Positions 12,176 to 26,830 of a stretch of 64,000 nucleotides of DNA are shown here, piece after piece. A model generated the notes under the pieces. The model was given only the letters and a program-made list of their open reading frames with translations. It was not told the origin of the DNA and did not search any database. Made by a program: the position numbers and the translations under genes. Origin of the DNA: Thysanoteuthis rhombus (lineage: Eukaryota > Mollusca > Cephalopoda > Oegopsida > Thysanoteuthidae); the NCBI GenBank assembly GCA_963457665.1, contig OY735212.1, positions 3,315,897 through 3,379,896 on the forward strand. The letters are read 5' to 3'. Every line of letters starts with the position of its first letter. Position 1 is the stretch's first letter.

Positions 12176-12877
12176 GAATTCTCTATGTTCAGAAAAAAAA
12201 AGATAAATACTTGATTATACTCTTCATAATTTGAGTTCATGGTTTCTTTGTAAAAAAATATGATTTGTTAGAAAACCTTAAATTTATTTATTGATGATAA
12301 TTGTGGATGAGAAACTTTTTTTAAAAATACCGTTTTTTTAGAGCATGTGCAATGGAAGAAAAAACTACAATCATTTTGCATTAATCATATACAAAACAAA
12401 TTTGGATAACTCTTTAAAAAATGGTTTCAGCATTTGCACTAAACGCACTGTCTATTCAAGTGATCGCTGGATGACACCCGAGTGCCACTTATTTACGGAA
12501 GTCATTTTCTAAGGTTTTACTTCTGGAGAGATAAAGTTGTATGGTCGGTCAACTCTTGAAACTTGGGCATGACTCATATAAGTGTCATTGGCTAAAATTT
12601 TTTCTCTCTTTTTTCCTTAAAGATTGATAAACTATTTCGAGACTATTGAACATTCCTGTTTAAAGGAGTAACATAACCAGTGATAGGCACAGCTAGCGGA
12701 AATACAGAACAGGTAAACAACTTGAAATCTAACAAAAGTAAAGATAACCTCTAACTATTATTTTATGGTTTTAGCTTCGGTTTATTTTATTTTCCTTTAA
12801 AGCCCTTGAAAGCAAACCTAGAGTGCGGAAATTATGTTGTAGTTTAGACATAGAGCTTCCCTCAAAGGTATAGCATG
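12176..12877. other. No gene seen
   Basis: AT-rich sequence without notable open frames, RNA gene or repeat. Confidence 0.6.
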
Positions 12878-12984
12878 GCATGACGAGCTAGATAAATTTA
12901 GAAAGTACTGGCTCCGCAATGTCCATGATGGAGAGCTCTGGTGAATCTTGGGGAAGGTCTCTGTCCAATGATGGATGTTAACAG

Positions 12985-13042
<58 letters not shown>

Positions 13043-13045
13043 ATG
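12878..13045 (+). mobile_element. LINE 3' end, family L copy 2, with (CTG)n(GAT)n tail
   Basis: GACGAGCTAGATAAATTTAG, AGTACTGGCTCCGC and TCTTGGGGAAGGTCT match the last ~120 bp of copies 1, 3 and 5. The tail is (CTG)n followed by (GAT)n, unlike the (GAT)n of sister copies. Confidence 0.85.
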
Positions 13046-14519
13046 TTTTTATTTACTGTGTTGTGTAAGAAGAAATATATCAAAGAACATATTTCTCCTC
13101 TTTGATTATACTTCGCATTATTTTCTCTCCTGAGAATTAAATATAAACATCTTATTCATGTTTTCAGACAGGCCTTGTACGCTTCTAAGGCCATGGGCTG
13201 ACTGTCGTTTCATTTTATATTCAAGAAGCTATAAAATAGAATTAGAAACATTTTACATCGTCACTTCATTACGGTAACATTTATGTGATTCCCTCAAAAT
13301 TGATTTCTGATTATTCACTTCATTGTTATATCACTCCTTCATTACTAAAACCTCTTTGAACATGTATATCATGAGGTTTCTATGACTGCTAGGATATACA
13401 TGTCCTGTAGATCTCTTTCATAAGTCTACTGAAACATTTTAATTCAGACATAGGGCACCTTTTTAACTGATGTGTAATTTGATTCAATAGTGACCGTCAC
13501 ATCTTCTACTCAGATTCAAGATTCTCTCAATTCCATTTGCAACTTAAAAATTGGCGATCTATTCAAGTTAATTCAGGTGCATTGAAACAACTGTAATGCA
13601 GTTGTCATCAGAGAGAGCTATGGCAACAATGTTGAAATTAATTATTTTGAAAAATATGCTTGTTATTATGTACTTCCTAAAAATAATTTAGATTTTTAAC
13701 GAGATGATGAATTTATATAGAGTGGAAGGGTCAATAGTAAATTCTGGAGGGTCTTTTTTATAGCTTTTAGACTTAAAGTGAACTTACCAAAAGATGGTTT
13801 TAACATTTTATTCCATTTTGACTTTGCGTTATTATTGGAAATTTGTTTTATTGTTCCCCCCACCCATCACGCACATCACATGACATATCTAATGACTTCT
13901 ATTTTAGAGTTGTTTCACAAGTTCATGAAAAACCAACCTAATAAAATGATTATGACGCTTGAGTTATTTAAGAAATCATTTGGAAATTAAAATTTTTAAT
14001 CTTATTTTGGTTGTAAGAGTCATTCAAGCCTCAAATATGAATTATATGATATGAGATTTCTGTTGAAGAAAATCTGATTTTTCTGAAATAGAGGAATTAA
14101 AATGTGGATATTTACTTGGGCTTCAACTTATTTGTCACACTTGTTTACATTTGACCTGATCTAAGAACTTATTCGGTAGAAAAAACCATTATCATTCATA
14201 CACAGATTATTGCCCATTTTGAATCATATAGAGTCTTGAACTTTGTGAAACCAATAATAAAAAGTAAATTGATCAAATAAAAGCTGTTCTCTGGAGAATG
14301 GCTGAGGGATACTTTTTAAACTAACAAATAAAAAGATTATTTTCTGACATTTTTTTTTTTGAAACTCTTTGGTTTAACTTTTATGAGAATGGCTGATTTA
14401 ATCTTTAATGAAATTTTTTTTATTTGACTTTAATTTTGACACTACAATAGATCAATTATTGATTGTGATGGCGGGGTTGTCTTTTTTTCATTATGAATAT
14501 ATACTTATGAATTAATAAC
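13046..14519. other. No gene seen; fragment of family C
   Basis: AT-rich sequence. 14,395-14,505 matches part of repeat family C (TTTTGACACTA, ATTATTGA.TGTGAT). The 13,778-13,990 frame has no recognisable motif. Confidence 0.5.
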
Positions 14520-14745
14520 ATGCATATGAATCACACATATAAAAGCATATGGATTGCTGTATTAAAGCAAATGAATTACTATATTATAAAAACGTATGAA
14601 TTACTATATCATAAAACATACAAAATACTTTATTATAAAAGCATATGAATCACTTATAAAAGCATATGTATTTCTGTATAATCGAAGCATATAAATTCCT
14701 GTATTATTAAAGTATATGAATAACTAATATAAAACCATATGCATT
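14520..14745. repeat. Degenerate ~30-bp AT-rich minisatellite
   Basis: About seven imperfect units of the form AAAAGCATATGAATTACTAT with variable spacers. Confidence 0.7.
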
Positions 14746-15150
14746 CCATCAGCTATGACTAAATAGCAGAGTAATCAAAGCTTTTGTGCGTTGGGCGAGC
14801 ATCCCACAAAAAATCCCCCATCGTTACAAAGAAAAGACAACAATATCAATACATCATGTTCTGCATGACATGGTTGCCAGTGAGATTAAAACAAAAATGA
14901 TGCAATGAGAATTGAATATCTGTTACGCATCACTGAATTTGAAAGCTGTAACTTTCTGCCAGTCATTATACACGTTATTTAGGGGCATGGCTGGAGATTC
15001 AATGGCCTGGATAGCATGGCTCCTTGAGCGGCTTCTTCCTCTAACATTTTAGTGCATTGGTACCTAACTTGGCAACTGTAGATACCTAAGAGTCCACAAA
15101 AGTATTACTTGGGGTCTTTAGGCAGACCTTTCAAAAGCTTGGAGGCCATA

Positions 15151-15487
15151 AGCTTGCTGATTAGATCATCTTTTGAAAAGCAGTGATGTAGATAGAAATT
15201 TGAGGGCCCTACCTTAGCTCCTTTAGGGGCCCCATTCTGCATTTAATGAGATTTGTAATAGTACGATGTCAATAGAAATGCAGTTGGTGAACTACCATTC
15301 CTAAAGCTTATTTGAATTCCCTGCTTTGGGGTCAGGGGTGATTTGAAACCTGCACTCCAACTGAATTAGTTTAACAGTAATTTTTTTGACGCAATAAGAT
15401 TCATAGATGTATTTTATTCAGGTTCATTAATGTCATTAAGGCTTAAAACTAATACGCATAATTGAACTTTCTGACCATTTTTGCATT
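15151..15487 (+). repeat. 337-bp direct duplication, copy 1
   Basis: Nearly identical to 16,578-16,914, with the same length and about five substitutions. It opens with AGCTTGCTGA and ends ..TTGCATT. A weaker relative lies near 51,085-51,185 (TGTAGCTAGAGATT, TTGATGAGATTTG), so the unit probably derives from a dispersed repeat. Confidence 0.92.
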
Positions 15488-16103
15488 CTAGCCAAGAGTG
15501 AAATCATCAGCCATTTTAGGATACTTTGTGGAATGTCTGTGATGAGACCCATCCAGCTAGCATCGATGTGTCTCATAGATTTTGTTTTTTGGGACTCTCT
15601 GCAATAAGAAATTAGGTTCCGAAGGGTCAGTTTTTAAAATGCTTTTTTTGTTACAGCTTGATTTTATTGGTGGCTTCTTGATTCTCTAATAGTACATCAC
15701 TTGGAGTTTAGTCAGCATAGATAGTTAGTCAGTACAGATCATTCTGATGCATGTTTCTCTTGCATAACACCTTGCTGTACCAACCATTGGTCCATGTTTA
15801 CTAAACTCTTTGCAGTATACTGTAATACCATGAAGATGCCACCAGTGAACTTGACCTGTAATGAAAGAAAAAATGCTTCTTATTTCTACTCCACCCTATA
15901 TTCAATAATGGCAAGACCTGTATGGTAGGTTAGACAAGAGTTTCTTAAACAGGTGAATCATTCACCTTGGATGAATAAAGTTATTTTGGGGATGAATAAA
16001 GTTAGACGGGTGAATAACACAGGAATAAAACCTGTATAGGATTTGATTTGCTTTGGTATTCATATTTTTCTATTCTTAAAGAAGCATGACTTTCAAAAAG
16101 ATT

Positions 16104-16293
16104 CATCATCATCATCATCAGTCTTTTAGCGTCCGTCGTTGGACATAGACCTTCCCCAGGATTTGCCACACTTCTCTATCATGGGCGTCACGGAGCCAGT
16201 ACTTCCTGAACTTGTCTAGTTCATCTCTCCATCTAATATTTTGCCGGCCTCGGTTGCGCATATGGTCTCGGGGAATCCATGTTGTGAGTCGTG
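16104..16293 (-). mobile_element. LINE 3' end, family L, antisense
   Basis: Starts with the tail complement (ATC)n at 16,104-16,120, then AGTCTTTTAGCGTCCGTCGT and GGACATAGACCTTCCCCAGG, matching the complement of the plus-strand copies. It is a 5'-truncated dead copy lying between the two 337-bp duplicates. Confidence 0.88.
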
Positions 16294-16577
16294 AAAAAAT
16301 TCAAAAAGATTAATAGACTCTTATTGTTTTTTAATTGCAGTGGAACAAGAAATTAGGTGTGTTTTTGTCTACTTATGGTAGTTTCAAAGATGCAGGATAT
16401 TTTCCAAATGTACTGTTATATAACCTTTTATGGGAGATGTAATATAACATTTTTGGAGGAACCTTGTGATATAAAACAGAGTATGTATGAAATTATACAC
16501 AAGGGATAATAAGATGAAGATGAGCAAACAGAAATTATTCTGAGAAGGTTGCTGATCATGTATTTCTCAGCTGTACC

Positions 16578-16914
16578 AGCTTGCTGACTAGATCATCTTT
16601 TGAAAAGCAGTGATGTAGATAGAGATTTGAGGGCCCTACCTTAGCTTCTTTAGGGGCCCCATTCTGCATTTAATGAGATTTGTAATAGTACGATGTCAAT
16701 AGAAATGCAGTTGGTGAACTACCATTCCTAAAGCTTATTTGAATTCCCTGCTTTGGGGTCAGGGGTGATTTGAAACCTGCACTCCAACTGAATTAGTTTA
16801 ACAGTAATTTTTTTGACGCAATAAGATTCATAGATGTATTTTGTTCAGGTTCATTAATGTCATTAAGGCTTAAAACTAATACGCATAATTGAACTTTCTG
16901 ACCATTGTTGCATT
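16578..16914 (+). repeat. 337-bp direct duplication, copy 2
   Basis: Partner of 15,151-15,487. The high identity points to a recent event. It lies ~1.4 kb downstream in the same orientation. Confidence 0.92.
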
Positions 16915-18922
16915 AACAACAATTGATAACAAAAATTAAAGACTATGTTAATGAGAGTAAAAAAATAGAGTAAATGAATAATGTATATTGAAATAAATCA
17001 ATATATATTAATTTTAGGGGAATTAGGTAATCAAAAGAGATGGATCCAATCTTTGTCAGTGTGAAAGATCATTGTATTGACTGGAACCAGGGAAAGGGGA
17101 AAACATTTGACTCTGGTCCTTTCATCTGACTGATAGGTAGTTGGGTGGGCTGGGAGATTGAACTTGGAATGCCATGTAACAAATTGTTTGAGTACATCAA
17201 TGTAATCAGCCATTGAGATGTTACTACCAACTATAAAGTGGTTTCGTTTCAGCCATTATATAATGATTCTTTACTTAATAATTAAAAGTGAAAAAAACGT
17301 TTGATTGGAGTTTGATATTATACGACATTGGAAAATTAACTTTAAGGTTAATGGAAAATATGTGTCAAATTCTTCGGTTGAATATGTTGGTTGAGAATTA
17401 ACTCGAAGAAGTTTTTTTCTATGTAATTAGTATTCTCAAAGATGATATTATAAGTTGGTTTGCACAGAGTCTGAGATTGAAACTGACACAACAGATTTAA
17501 TATTCACATGAGTAAACATTCAATATAAATGACACGGTGAGCATGTCTGTTGTCATACTTACTGATCTCTTATCATTAAAAACGCTTTTGGGGTAACATA
17601 CCTAAGTAAACCCTGTATCAAGAAATAAATATGTATTATAAATATCAATTTACAATACATGAAAAAACTTATATCAAATGACCAATTACATGTATAGTAT
17701 GAACTATATAATAAGAAAGGGAGGTGGTGTTTGATCAACATTGCTGGGATGCCATGTTGATGTTACAGTTTTGTTTTTAAAATCCCCGAAACAGATACAT
17801 GGTAGACAACTGATGATCCCAACTAGAGACAACGTATATATTGTACCATTATAACAAAGTATATGTAAAACAGGGGAAAAAACACTGAAAAAAATTTCAT
17901 AAATTGCATTAATAGATATTGGGTAATAAGTGACTGAAGACACACAAAGAAATCTTTTGAAAGTTTTTAATGTTTAGTGTTTAAAGCTTTAAGGATTTCT
18001 AGACTTTCTCTCTCTATATATGAATATATATATATGAAAATAGGTGGATAAATAACATGATTGGTTTTCCTTTTTCACTTTTTTCTGAAATATGTACATA
18101 TATATGAAGAAAGGTGGATAAATAATGCAATAAGTGTTGAATAAATTTGTGAAAAAAGCCAAGTCAAACTTTTTAGTTATGGTTTTCTGGTAAAGTACTT
18201 TTGGAAAAGTGTTAACCATTTTCATACATGCCTTCAGAGGGTGAATTTAAATCTGCTTGTGGACTTAAAAGCTGTTACTGTCCACTATCCAGTAAGAAGG
18301 GGTAATATCAGTATCATATCCTTTTGGGGCTTCTTCTGGCAAATGATATGATTCATACGGATTCTTATGTAGGATTTTATTGAGAGGTGTCTCTTTTCTG
18401 GATGGAAAACTCAGCCTGATATTATTGATTCTTCTTTTTCCTTTTTTTTTGCTTATTCATCACGTTACATTGTTTTTAATTGATATTTTATCTTAGTTTT
18501 TGCAATATCCTCGTTATGTTGGTTTGTGGGTTTTGAAACTTTTTTGGATATTAAAGCAGTTGATTTATCTGTAGGTAATTTTTTGTGTTCTTTTACAATG
18601 AACTTTGTATTTGTTTATTTCATTTATCTCTCGTATAAGAGAGCTTGTGACTGGTTGCTATGAAATATGTTGGTTGTAGTCGGAGTGTTCCAGGCATTTC
18701 TTATCAGTTGTATTAATGATCCATCAGTTAAGTGGGAGGGGTTTAGTTACAGGAGATATATCATATAATTGCTATCTGTCAACTAGTTTTAGGATTCAAC
18801 TTTACATGGCATTAGTTGTTCATGCTTCATTCTCTAAATGTTCTTAGTGGGTTAACTTGTATATATCTATGATAATTATGAAAAATGATTAGATAATTAA
18901 ATTGTGCTTATAGTTGTTTGGA
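16915..18922. other. No gene seen
   Basis: AT-rich sequence. Short minus-strand frames at 17,031-18,225 lack recognisable motifs. A short TATA run lies near 18,020. Confidence 0.55.
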
Positions 18923-18924
18923 TG

Positions 18925-18965
<41 letters not shown>

Positions 18966-18966
18966 G
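18923..18966. repeat. (GAT)n microsatellite
   Basis: About 14 GAT units. The same trinucleotide ends the LINE family L copies, but no LINE sequence precedes this one. Confidence 0.9.
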
Positions 18967-19026
18967 TGTATAGAGCACTTTATGGAATAAACCACTCAGA
19001 TATTGGATCACTGATGTGTATTTTGG

Positions 19027-19095
<69 letters not shown>

Positions 19096-19360
19096 TCTTC
19101 AGCTTCAAACACTAAATATGTCAAAAAAATTTTTTTCCAAAAATCCATGTCATTTAAGCCAATTATTTCCCAATATCTGTTAATGTAATTTTCTGATTTT
19201 TTCAATGTTTTTTTTTGTTTTGTTTTGTTTTGTGCAGAATTATATATTACAGTACTTTATGTGAATTTTTCCTGTTTGGATCATCAGCTGTTTACCATGT
19301 AACCATTTCGGGAATTAAAAAACAAAACAGTCGTATTAACATGGCTCTCCAGCAGTGTTG
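18967..19360 (+). repeat. Dispersed repeat family B, copy 2, with internal (AT)n
   Basis: Flanks match 525-1020: GAGCACTTTATGGAATAAA before, and CCCAATATCTGT plus GATCATCAGCTGTTTACCAT after, an (AT)n run at 19,031-19,092. Confidence 0.65.
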
Positions 19361-19618
19361 ATCAAGCCTCCCCTTAAAAATTAAGTATAATGAAATACAT
19401 GGAGATATATGTGTTAGCAAAAAAAATTTTAAAACAAATAGATTTAGAAAGAACAGTTTTGCTTTCCAAATGTTTTATAAATGAGATAAGTAGACAGTAA
19501 AATACGTTTGATTTTTTAAAATTGTGTAGCATTAAAATTTAAGATGTAAGCAATAAAATTCAGTACTGGTCTGAAAGAATGTTTAACACTGAACAGATTT
19601 AAATGCAATGTGTGTCCG

Positions 19619-21329
<1,711 letters not shown>

Positions 21330-21560
21330 CAATTTGATGCAGAGTTGTTGAAATGTCTTAAACGATAAGTCCGATTAGTTTTTAACAGTCTGGCTGGTTC
21401 TTGATGTGTATTGGCCTTCGCAACATTTATCGTTTCGTCACCTTCTCCACTTTCACAAAATCTCTGGTACCACTCAAAACACTTGTGCATGGGACACATA
21501 TTCTCCCCGATGAACTTCAGTTAGCATACGAAAAGATTTGGTAGCTGGTTTCAGATTCTC
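21330..21560 (-). mobile_element. Mariner-type transposase N-terminal remnant
   Basis: The reverse complement reads KPATKSFRMLTEVHRGE, then in a shifted frame CFEWYQRFCESGEGDET. This resembles the N-terminal helix-turn-helix region of mariner/SETMAR-type transposases (..ML.E.YG.E..S...VFEW..RF..G.ED). Only the N-terminal part survives, with frameshifts. A related fragment lies at 54,296-54,495. Confidence 0.55.
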
Positions 21561-21577
21561 CAAAATTTGAAATTGAT

Positions 21578-23130
21578 GTGTTGCTTGATTTTGATCTAAT
21601 GATTTTTACAATATGTCAGAAAAATATATTTCAAGTTTATTTCTGGGGTCGATCAGCCAATCTCACTCTTGACTTGCCTAGTATAAGAGTAAAAGTATCT
21701 CTTCTCAGTGGTTGGCTCTTCAAGCAGGGACATGATGATGATAGCGGTAACTGCAGAAGAGAAATTCAGATGATAGCAGCAGTTGAAGAAAGTCATGAGA
21801 GGGGACACATCTATAATCAGCCTGTCTGGAAATGTCCAACTACTAGAATTAATGAACAAACATTTGAGGACATAAAGTCATGTATAAGTTTTCATATTAT
21901 TAGAATTTTTGGATTCCAGAGTGATTGAACTGACAGCCTAGTTTTTTATGATCCAAACAATACCCAAAATGGAGATGGAATATGAATACAGCAAGGAAAG
22001 CTGTATCTACCAGATAACTCATCAGAATGCTCAATTTGAAGGAAATACGTACTTTCCCTTGTGCCAACTCGACTGAAAGTTATAAAAATGCTGACTCTCA
22101 AGTTATGACTCCAAAATGGAGAGAGAAAGATTGACAAAAGCTGTACAAAAGATAGATCTATGCCTTCCTTTGGGAAATCTTCTTCTGATGTACCTTGTTA
22201 AACAAAATTTGGATCCAGAACGTGTAGTGCATTGTTCAATTGAATCTGATAACCCTGATAACACATCTTTTTCTCTTCAGCTGCTACAAGATTTATTGAT
22301 TGGACTGAACATCATTGAAGTTAATAATGACAATTAGGATCTCATTCTTGGGGAATTAACACATGCTAGTTTGGATATAAATGGAACTGAAGATGCTTTG
22401 CCTGATGCAGTTAGAAAATATCCTCTCAGTGGGATGAATTGGCAGAAGTAACTGCTACAAAAGTTGTAATCGAATGTTTCCCAAGATCTAAATGAAAATC
22501 AAGGTACACTTATTGCTACAAATCATCAAGTTTATCTTTTCAGTTTACACCCAACAAGTATGCTGACTCTCCTCTTTCTTCATGTGGAAATGCTGACCTC
22601 TCCTCTCATTTGAAACCACCTGTGAAGACACTTCTGCGGCTGCCAATCATGGTGAAAAGGCACTAGAAATAGAATCAAGCACATCTGCCATCACTAATAC
22701 ACACTCGAATATCCCTCTTGATTGCACTCAGAATCAAAAACCTCCACCTCCCAGAAGACAAATTCCAAAAGAATATAGACTATGTATGCCATTATTTGAG
22801 CCTCCAGTCAGAGATGGAAATTCCATATCTGAAAGAGATGTAAAATTTTGAGCTGTGCATTTCTGACTCTATTTCAATCTGGTGAAGGAGATTTATGTGC
22901 CTCAAGGCTTTGAATATTTAGGAGAAGGTGGAATTGAGTTAGAATTATTCACAAGACATTGTCTCTTCTTGCATGAAAGACGATTTGCTTAACATCAAAG
23001 ATTCATGTTTCATTTCTACTACAGATACTCAAAAAAATGAAAATCAGAGAGCCCACTGCTGCAGATTTTGTGGCCAGAAAACAAAAAGGAAACAATACCT
23101 GGATTGAGAGGTTACTCATCAAATCTTGTG
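21578..23130 (+). pseudogene. Unidentified decayed intronless coding sequence
   Basis: Protein-like stretches continue through several frames and stops: a 116-codon frame at 21,578-21,928, then 22,116-22,337 continuing past a stop into ILGELTHASLDINGTEDA, and finally HCCRFCGQKTKRKQYLD with a C-x2-C pair. Composition is less AT-biased than the surroundings and no intron borders are evident. This fits a processed pseudogene or the decayed open frame of a transposon. The family is not recognised. The neighbouring mariner fragment lies on the opposite strand, so it need not be the source. Confidence 0.45.
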
Positions 23131-24254
23131 ACAACACGTAGATAAATGGAAGAGATTAGGAATAAAAAATAGTAGGTATAAAAGAATTGTTGAATTATAA
23201 TTTAACTCTATCATCTTCAAAATTTAATCCAATAGAAAAATATTCTTCCTACTAATGCTGCCAACTATGGCTTATTATTTATAGCTAAAACTGTCTTTAA
23301 AATGGCTAAATTAAGCTAAATTTCTTCATTTCTAGCTTATCAAATAAAATAACTCCATACCAAGACTCCAGAACAAATTATTAATACAAACTGGACATTT
23401 ACTTTTATTAAACTTATCAGATTTAATTTGCTGTTGTAGACTTTTATTGGCTGAATTGGAAAAAAATCAGTTGGATCTAGCCTGAAAATGGCTAATTTAA
23501 CCACTCTGATCCAACTCTTTCCTTCCTTCTTCTTTTCATTTTTGCTTTGCAAGCAGCTGGCAGCTTTCTTTTTTCCGCTTCTTCATTAATTCTCCAGCTA
23601 ACCTGCCGAGTTTATCAGAGCACCTTGTACACTTGACATCATCTTATTAGAGGGTAGTCGTTACTCACTTTAATCATTGTGGTCCTATCTTTTCATTGAA
23701 ATTACACAACATAAAAGGCATTTCATCACTGCCAACATGATTCATCTGGTTACTTTTTAGAACCCTAACTTGTTCAAGTTAGTATGCTCTGGTAGGTTTT
23801 TTTTCAATCAAATGAAAAAAACATGTTTCAAAAAACAAAAATGCACCGTGAAATGAAAATAATGACAGTCAGAGATTTTCCTTGAATAATTACCTCAGAA
23901 AAGTCACCCTCACTGAGTTGATATTCCTGGGTGAAATAATGTTGGAATGATTTAACGCAGTTTGTGACCAAATAATACACTGGGATAATGAGGAACAATC
24001 TAAAAAGGCTTGGCTTGTCAGCAAGGACAAAGTATAAATACAATTGTTATGTTTGAATAGAAGGAGTGGCACAAATCCTGTATATTGGCCCAAGAACTGC
24101 AGAGTGCAATCTACAGTAATATTTCTGCTACAGCATATAATCAGTTTACGGTTGAACTTGTTGATCATATGAGTCATATCATGTTTGAAATGGACAATTC
24201 GTGTGTCCCTTGCTTGTGGTGCATACTTGGAATCTGTTTCAATTTATAACTGAA
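23131..24254. other. No gene recognised
   Basis: AT-rich sequence. The minus-strand frame at 23,890-24,177 (95 codons) has no motif I can name. Confidence 0.5.
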
Positions 24255-24630
24255 AAGAAAGTTAATAGAACAACTGCAGCCATCAAAGATGATGAAAAGT
24301 TCTATCTTTCTTTATAAGTGTGTGTGTGTGTTTGTTAATGTGTTTCAATGCTCCAGGCCATGCCATTTTGTCTACAGACTAGAAAAACGGCATCAGCACT
24401 CCATTAGACCTCTTCTAAAAATTGTTTTTTTCATTTCTCTGAATATAGCTTTTTTGACATTTTTTTTGCCTATTTCTGAAAGTTTTAATTTTAGATCTAG
24501 ATTCTCCAGAATCTATACGTTTCTTCACTTGTTTTTGGATGCTTTCTGGTGAAAAACACCACTGATGTTATATGCAGAATTTATTCTGACCATATTTGTT
24601 CTTTGATGGGATTTTTTTGTATGACTTCAA
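24255..24630 (+). repeat. Dispersed repeat family C, copy 1
   Basis: Matches the reverse complement of 57,655-58,010 and part of 43,310-43,545. Shared blocks include AAGTTCTATC.TTTTTATA, (GT)n, TTTCAATGCTCC.GGCCA, TAGATTCTCCAGAATCTA and TTCTGACCATATTTGTTC. Class unknown. Confidence 0.65.
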
Positions 24631-24642
24631 AATATGACACTG

Positions 24643-25565
24643 CCAGTTCCAAAAAGGAGTAAGACAAGGTGATACCAGCTCACCCAAACTCTTCAAAGCC
24701 TGCTTCAAGATGATCTTCTAAAACCTGGACTGGAAAAATAGAGGAATCAAAATAGACGGCGAATATCTAAGTAACCTCAGATTTGCAGACAACATCGTCC
24801 TTTCCGCACAGAACCTACTCAACCTTCATCTAATGATAGATGAACTAAATGAAGAGAGCAAGAAAGTCGGCCTACACATGAACTTCAGCGAGACAAAAAT
24901 CATGTGCCACAACCACATCGGAGATAAAAACACTAAGATCAAAATCGAGGACATAGAACTGGAGAAAGTAGATCACTACATCTACCCAGGACAACGAATC
25001 TTCATGAAACCTAAAAAAGAAGAAATCAAGTGGAGAATCACTCTAGGATGGCCAGCCATCAGCAAAGCAAGCTCAACCTTCAAAAATAGGTTGTTCCCAA
25101 TAATCCTGAAAAAAGGGTATACAACCAATGCATCCTCCCGATAGTCACTTATGGAGCTGAAACATGGAATCTAACCAAGAGACTGACCTGCAAACTCGGA
25201 AGCATGTAACGCGCGTATGAAAGAATCATGCTAAACCTCACATGGTGAGATTACAAGACAGCACAGTATATAAGGAAGAGAACGGGAGTCCGAGACATCA
25301 CAGAATCTATTAGAAAACTCAAATGGCAAATGGCAATGGGTAGGCCATATTGCAAGAATGAAAGACAACCGATGGACATCACGACTCACAACATGGATCC
25401 CCAGAGATCACATGCAAAAACGAGGCCGACTTAATACAAGATAGATAGATGAACTAGACAAATTCAGAAAGTACTGGCTCCACGACATCCATGATAGAGA
25501 AATGTGTCGAATCTTGGGGAAGGTGTATGTCCAACGACGGATGTTAAAAGACATGATGATGATGA
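24643..25565 (+). mobile_element. LINE reverse transcriptase fragment, family L copy 3
   Basis: Begins at QKGVRQGDTSS, continues through LRFADNIVL (the catalytic FADD box is altered to FADN), HMNFSETKIMCHNH, ILPIVTYGAETW, MAMGRPYCKNER-type WQW region and TWIPRDH, and ends in ATGATGATGATG. It contains stops and a small insertion (AAATGGC repeated). It is inactive. The 24,833-25,144 open frame is part of it. Confidence 0.9.
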
Positions 25566-25855
25566 TTGCAAGTTGTTATCATGATGGTTGGACTATACAA
25601 GTCATGTTCGTTGGTAGTGGATCAGGTCAGTAAGATCAGGTGGGATCTTGGTAGGCAGCTCATTAAACTGTTGTAAACTACTAATACTTGATACTCTGTT
25701 AGAACACTCACGCTAGTTGCACAGAACTTTGTTTGTGAACCAGCATTAATTTTTGGCGAGTAATGAATTACCGTAACCCCAGGTGGATTAACCAGCTGAG
25801 TTTGCTATGGATTCTTCTCTCTTTAAGTGTTTATGTGTCTGTAAATGTCTTTGTT

Positions 25856-26060
25856 CAGCCGATGGACATCACGTCTCACAACATGGATCCCCCGAGATCG
25901 CATAAGAAACCGAGGCCGACAGAACACGAAATGGAGAGATGAACTTGACAAATTCAGGAAATACTGGCTCCTCGATGCCCATGATAGGGAATAGTGGCGA
26001 ATCCTGGGGAAGGTCTATGTCCAACAATGGACGTTAAAAGACTGATGATGATGATGATGA
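25856..26060 (+). mobile_element. LINE 3' end, family L copy 4
   Basis: Only the last ~205 bp: GGACATCACGTCTCACAACA to GGACGTTAAAAGACTG plus (ATG)n. It lies 290 bp after copy 3 in the same orientation, showing independent truncation or tandem insertion. Confidence 0.88.
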
Positions 26061-26429
26061 AATGTCTTTGGGCACCCCTGTTCACATTTTTAGGGTCATA
26101 TCCTTGAAAATCTGCATGAGTACACCACTAGGCACCATCTAAAGATTTTTTTTTTTCTTTTCTTTCTTCCAAAAAAGTGCTTTTGGGGGTCATTGTGGAT
26201 ATTTTCTTGTAGATAATTTTAGATAAAAGACCTTTTTGTCATAGATAATTCTATTAAATAATTAATTCTGTTAAATTTGTGGGATTGGTACGGATATTTT
26301 CTTTTCTCTTCAATTTTTTAGTTGCTTTTTATCGCAACTGACTCAGGCTGCTTGTTTACTGCAGTGAGTTAACAGTGCAAATCAAAAATTATTCATATTT
26401 TCACCAAAGCTGTCAATATAGATTTTTTC

Positions 26430-26830
26430 AGTTTTTCATGTGGGTCTGGCTGGTTATCTGTATATTACACTTACAGGCCAAACCAATGACACCAGAGGGT
26501 CCAAAAATTTGAACATTTTATTCCTTATTATATCTGGGGTTTTGTTTTTTAACCTGTCCTCCCATATATGTTTTCAGGTGTCAATTTGCAGGGTAATTTT
26601 ATGCTAAATTAGTCCCTTAGTTTGTGTCTGTTGGATATCATGGTTGTTTTTTTCTTGAATTTGATTTATTTGGTGATCACTGCCCAACAAAAGGTGGGAG
26701 GAGTAACTTATTCATTGATCATCCTTTTTACCAGTTTTCAATTGATCACTACCTCCTACATGCCATGCTGCCAAAAGATGTTCGTATGACAGTTTCTATT
26801 GAGTAACTAAGCAGACCTGTTCGAGTATCA
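26430..26830 (-). repeat. Dispersed repeat family A, reverse orientation
   Basis: Carries GTCTGGCTGG, TTATGCTAAATT.GTCCCTT, GTTTGTGTC, GATCACTGCCCAACAAAA, TGCCAAAAGATG and ends GAGTAACTAAGCAGACCTGT. The order and orientation match the intron copies at 45-61 kb. Confidence 0.7.
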
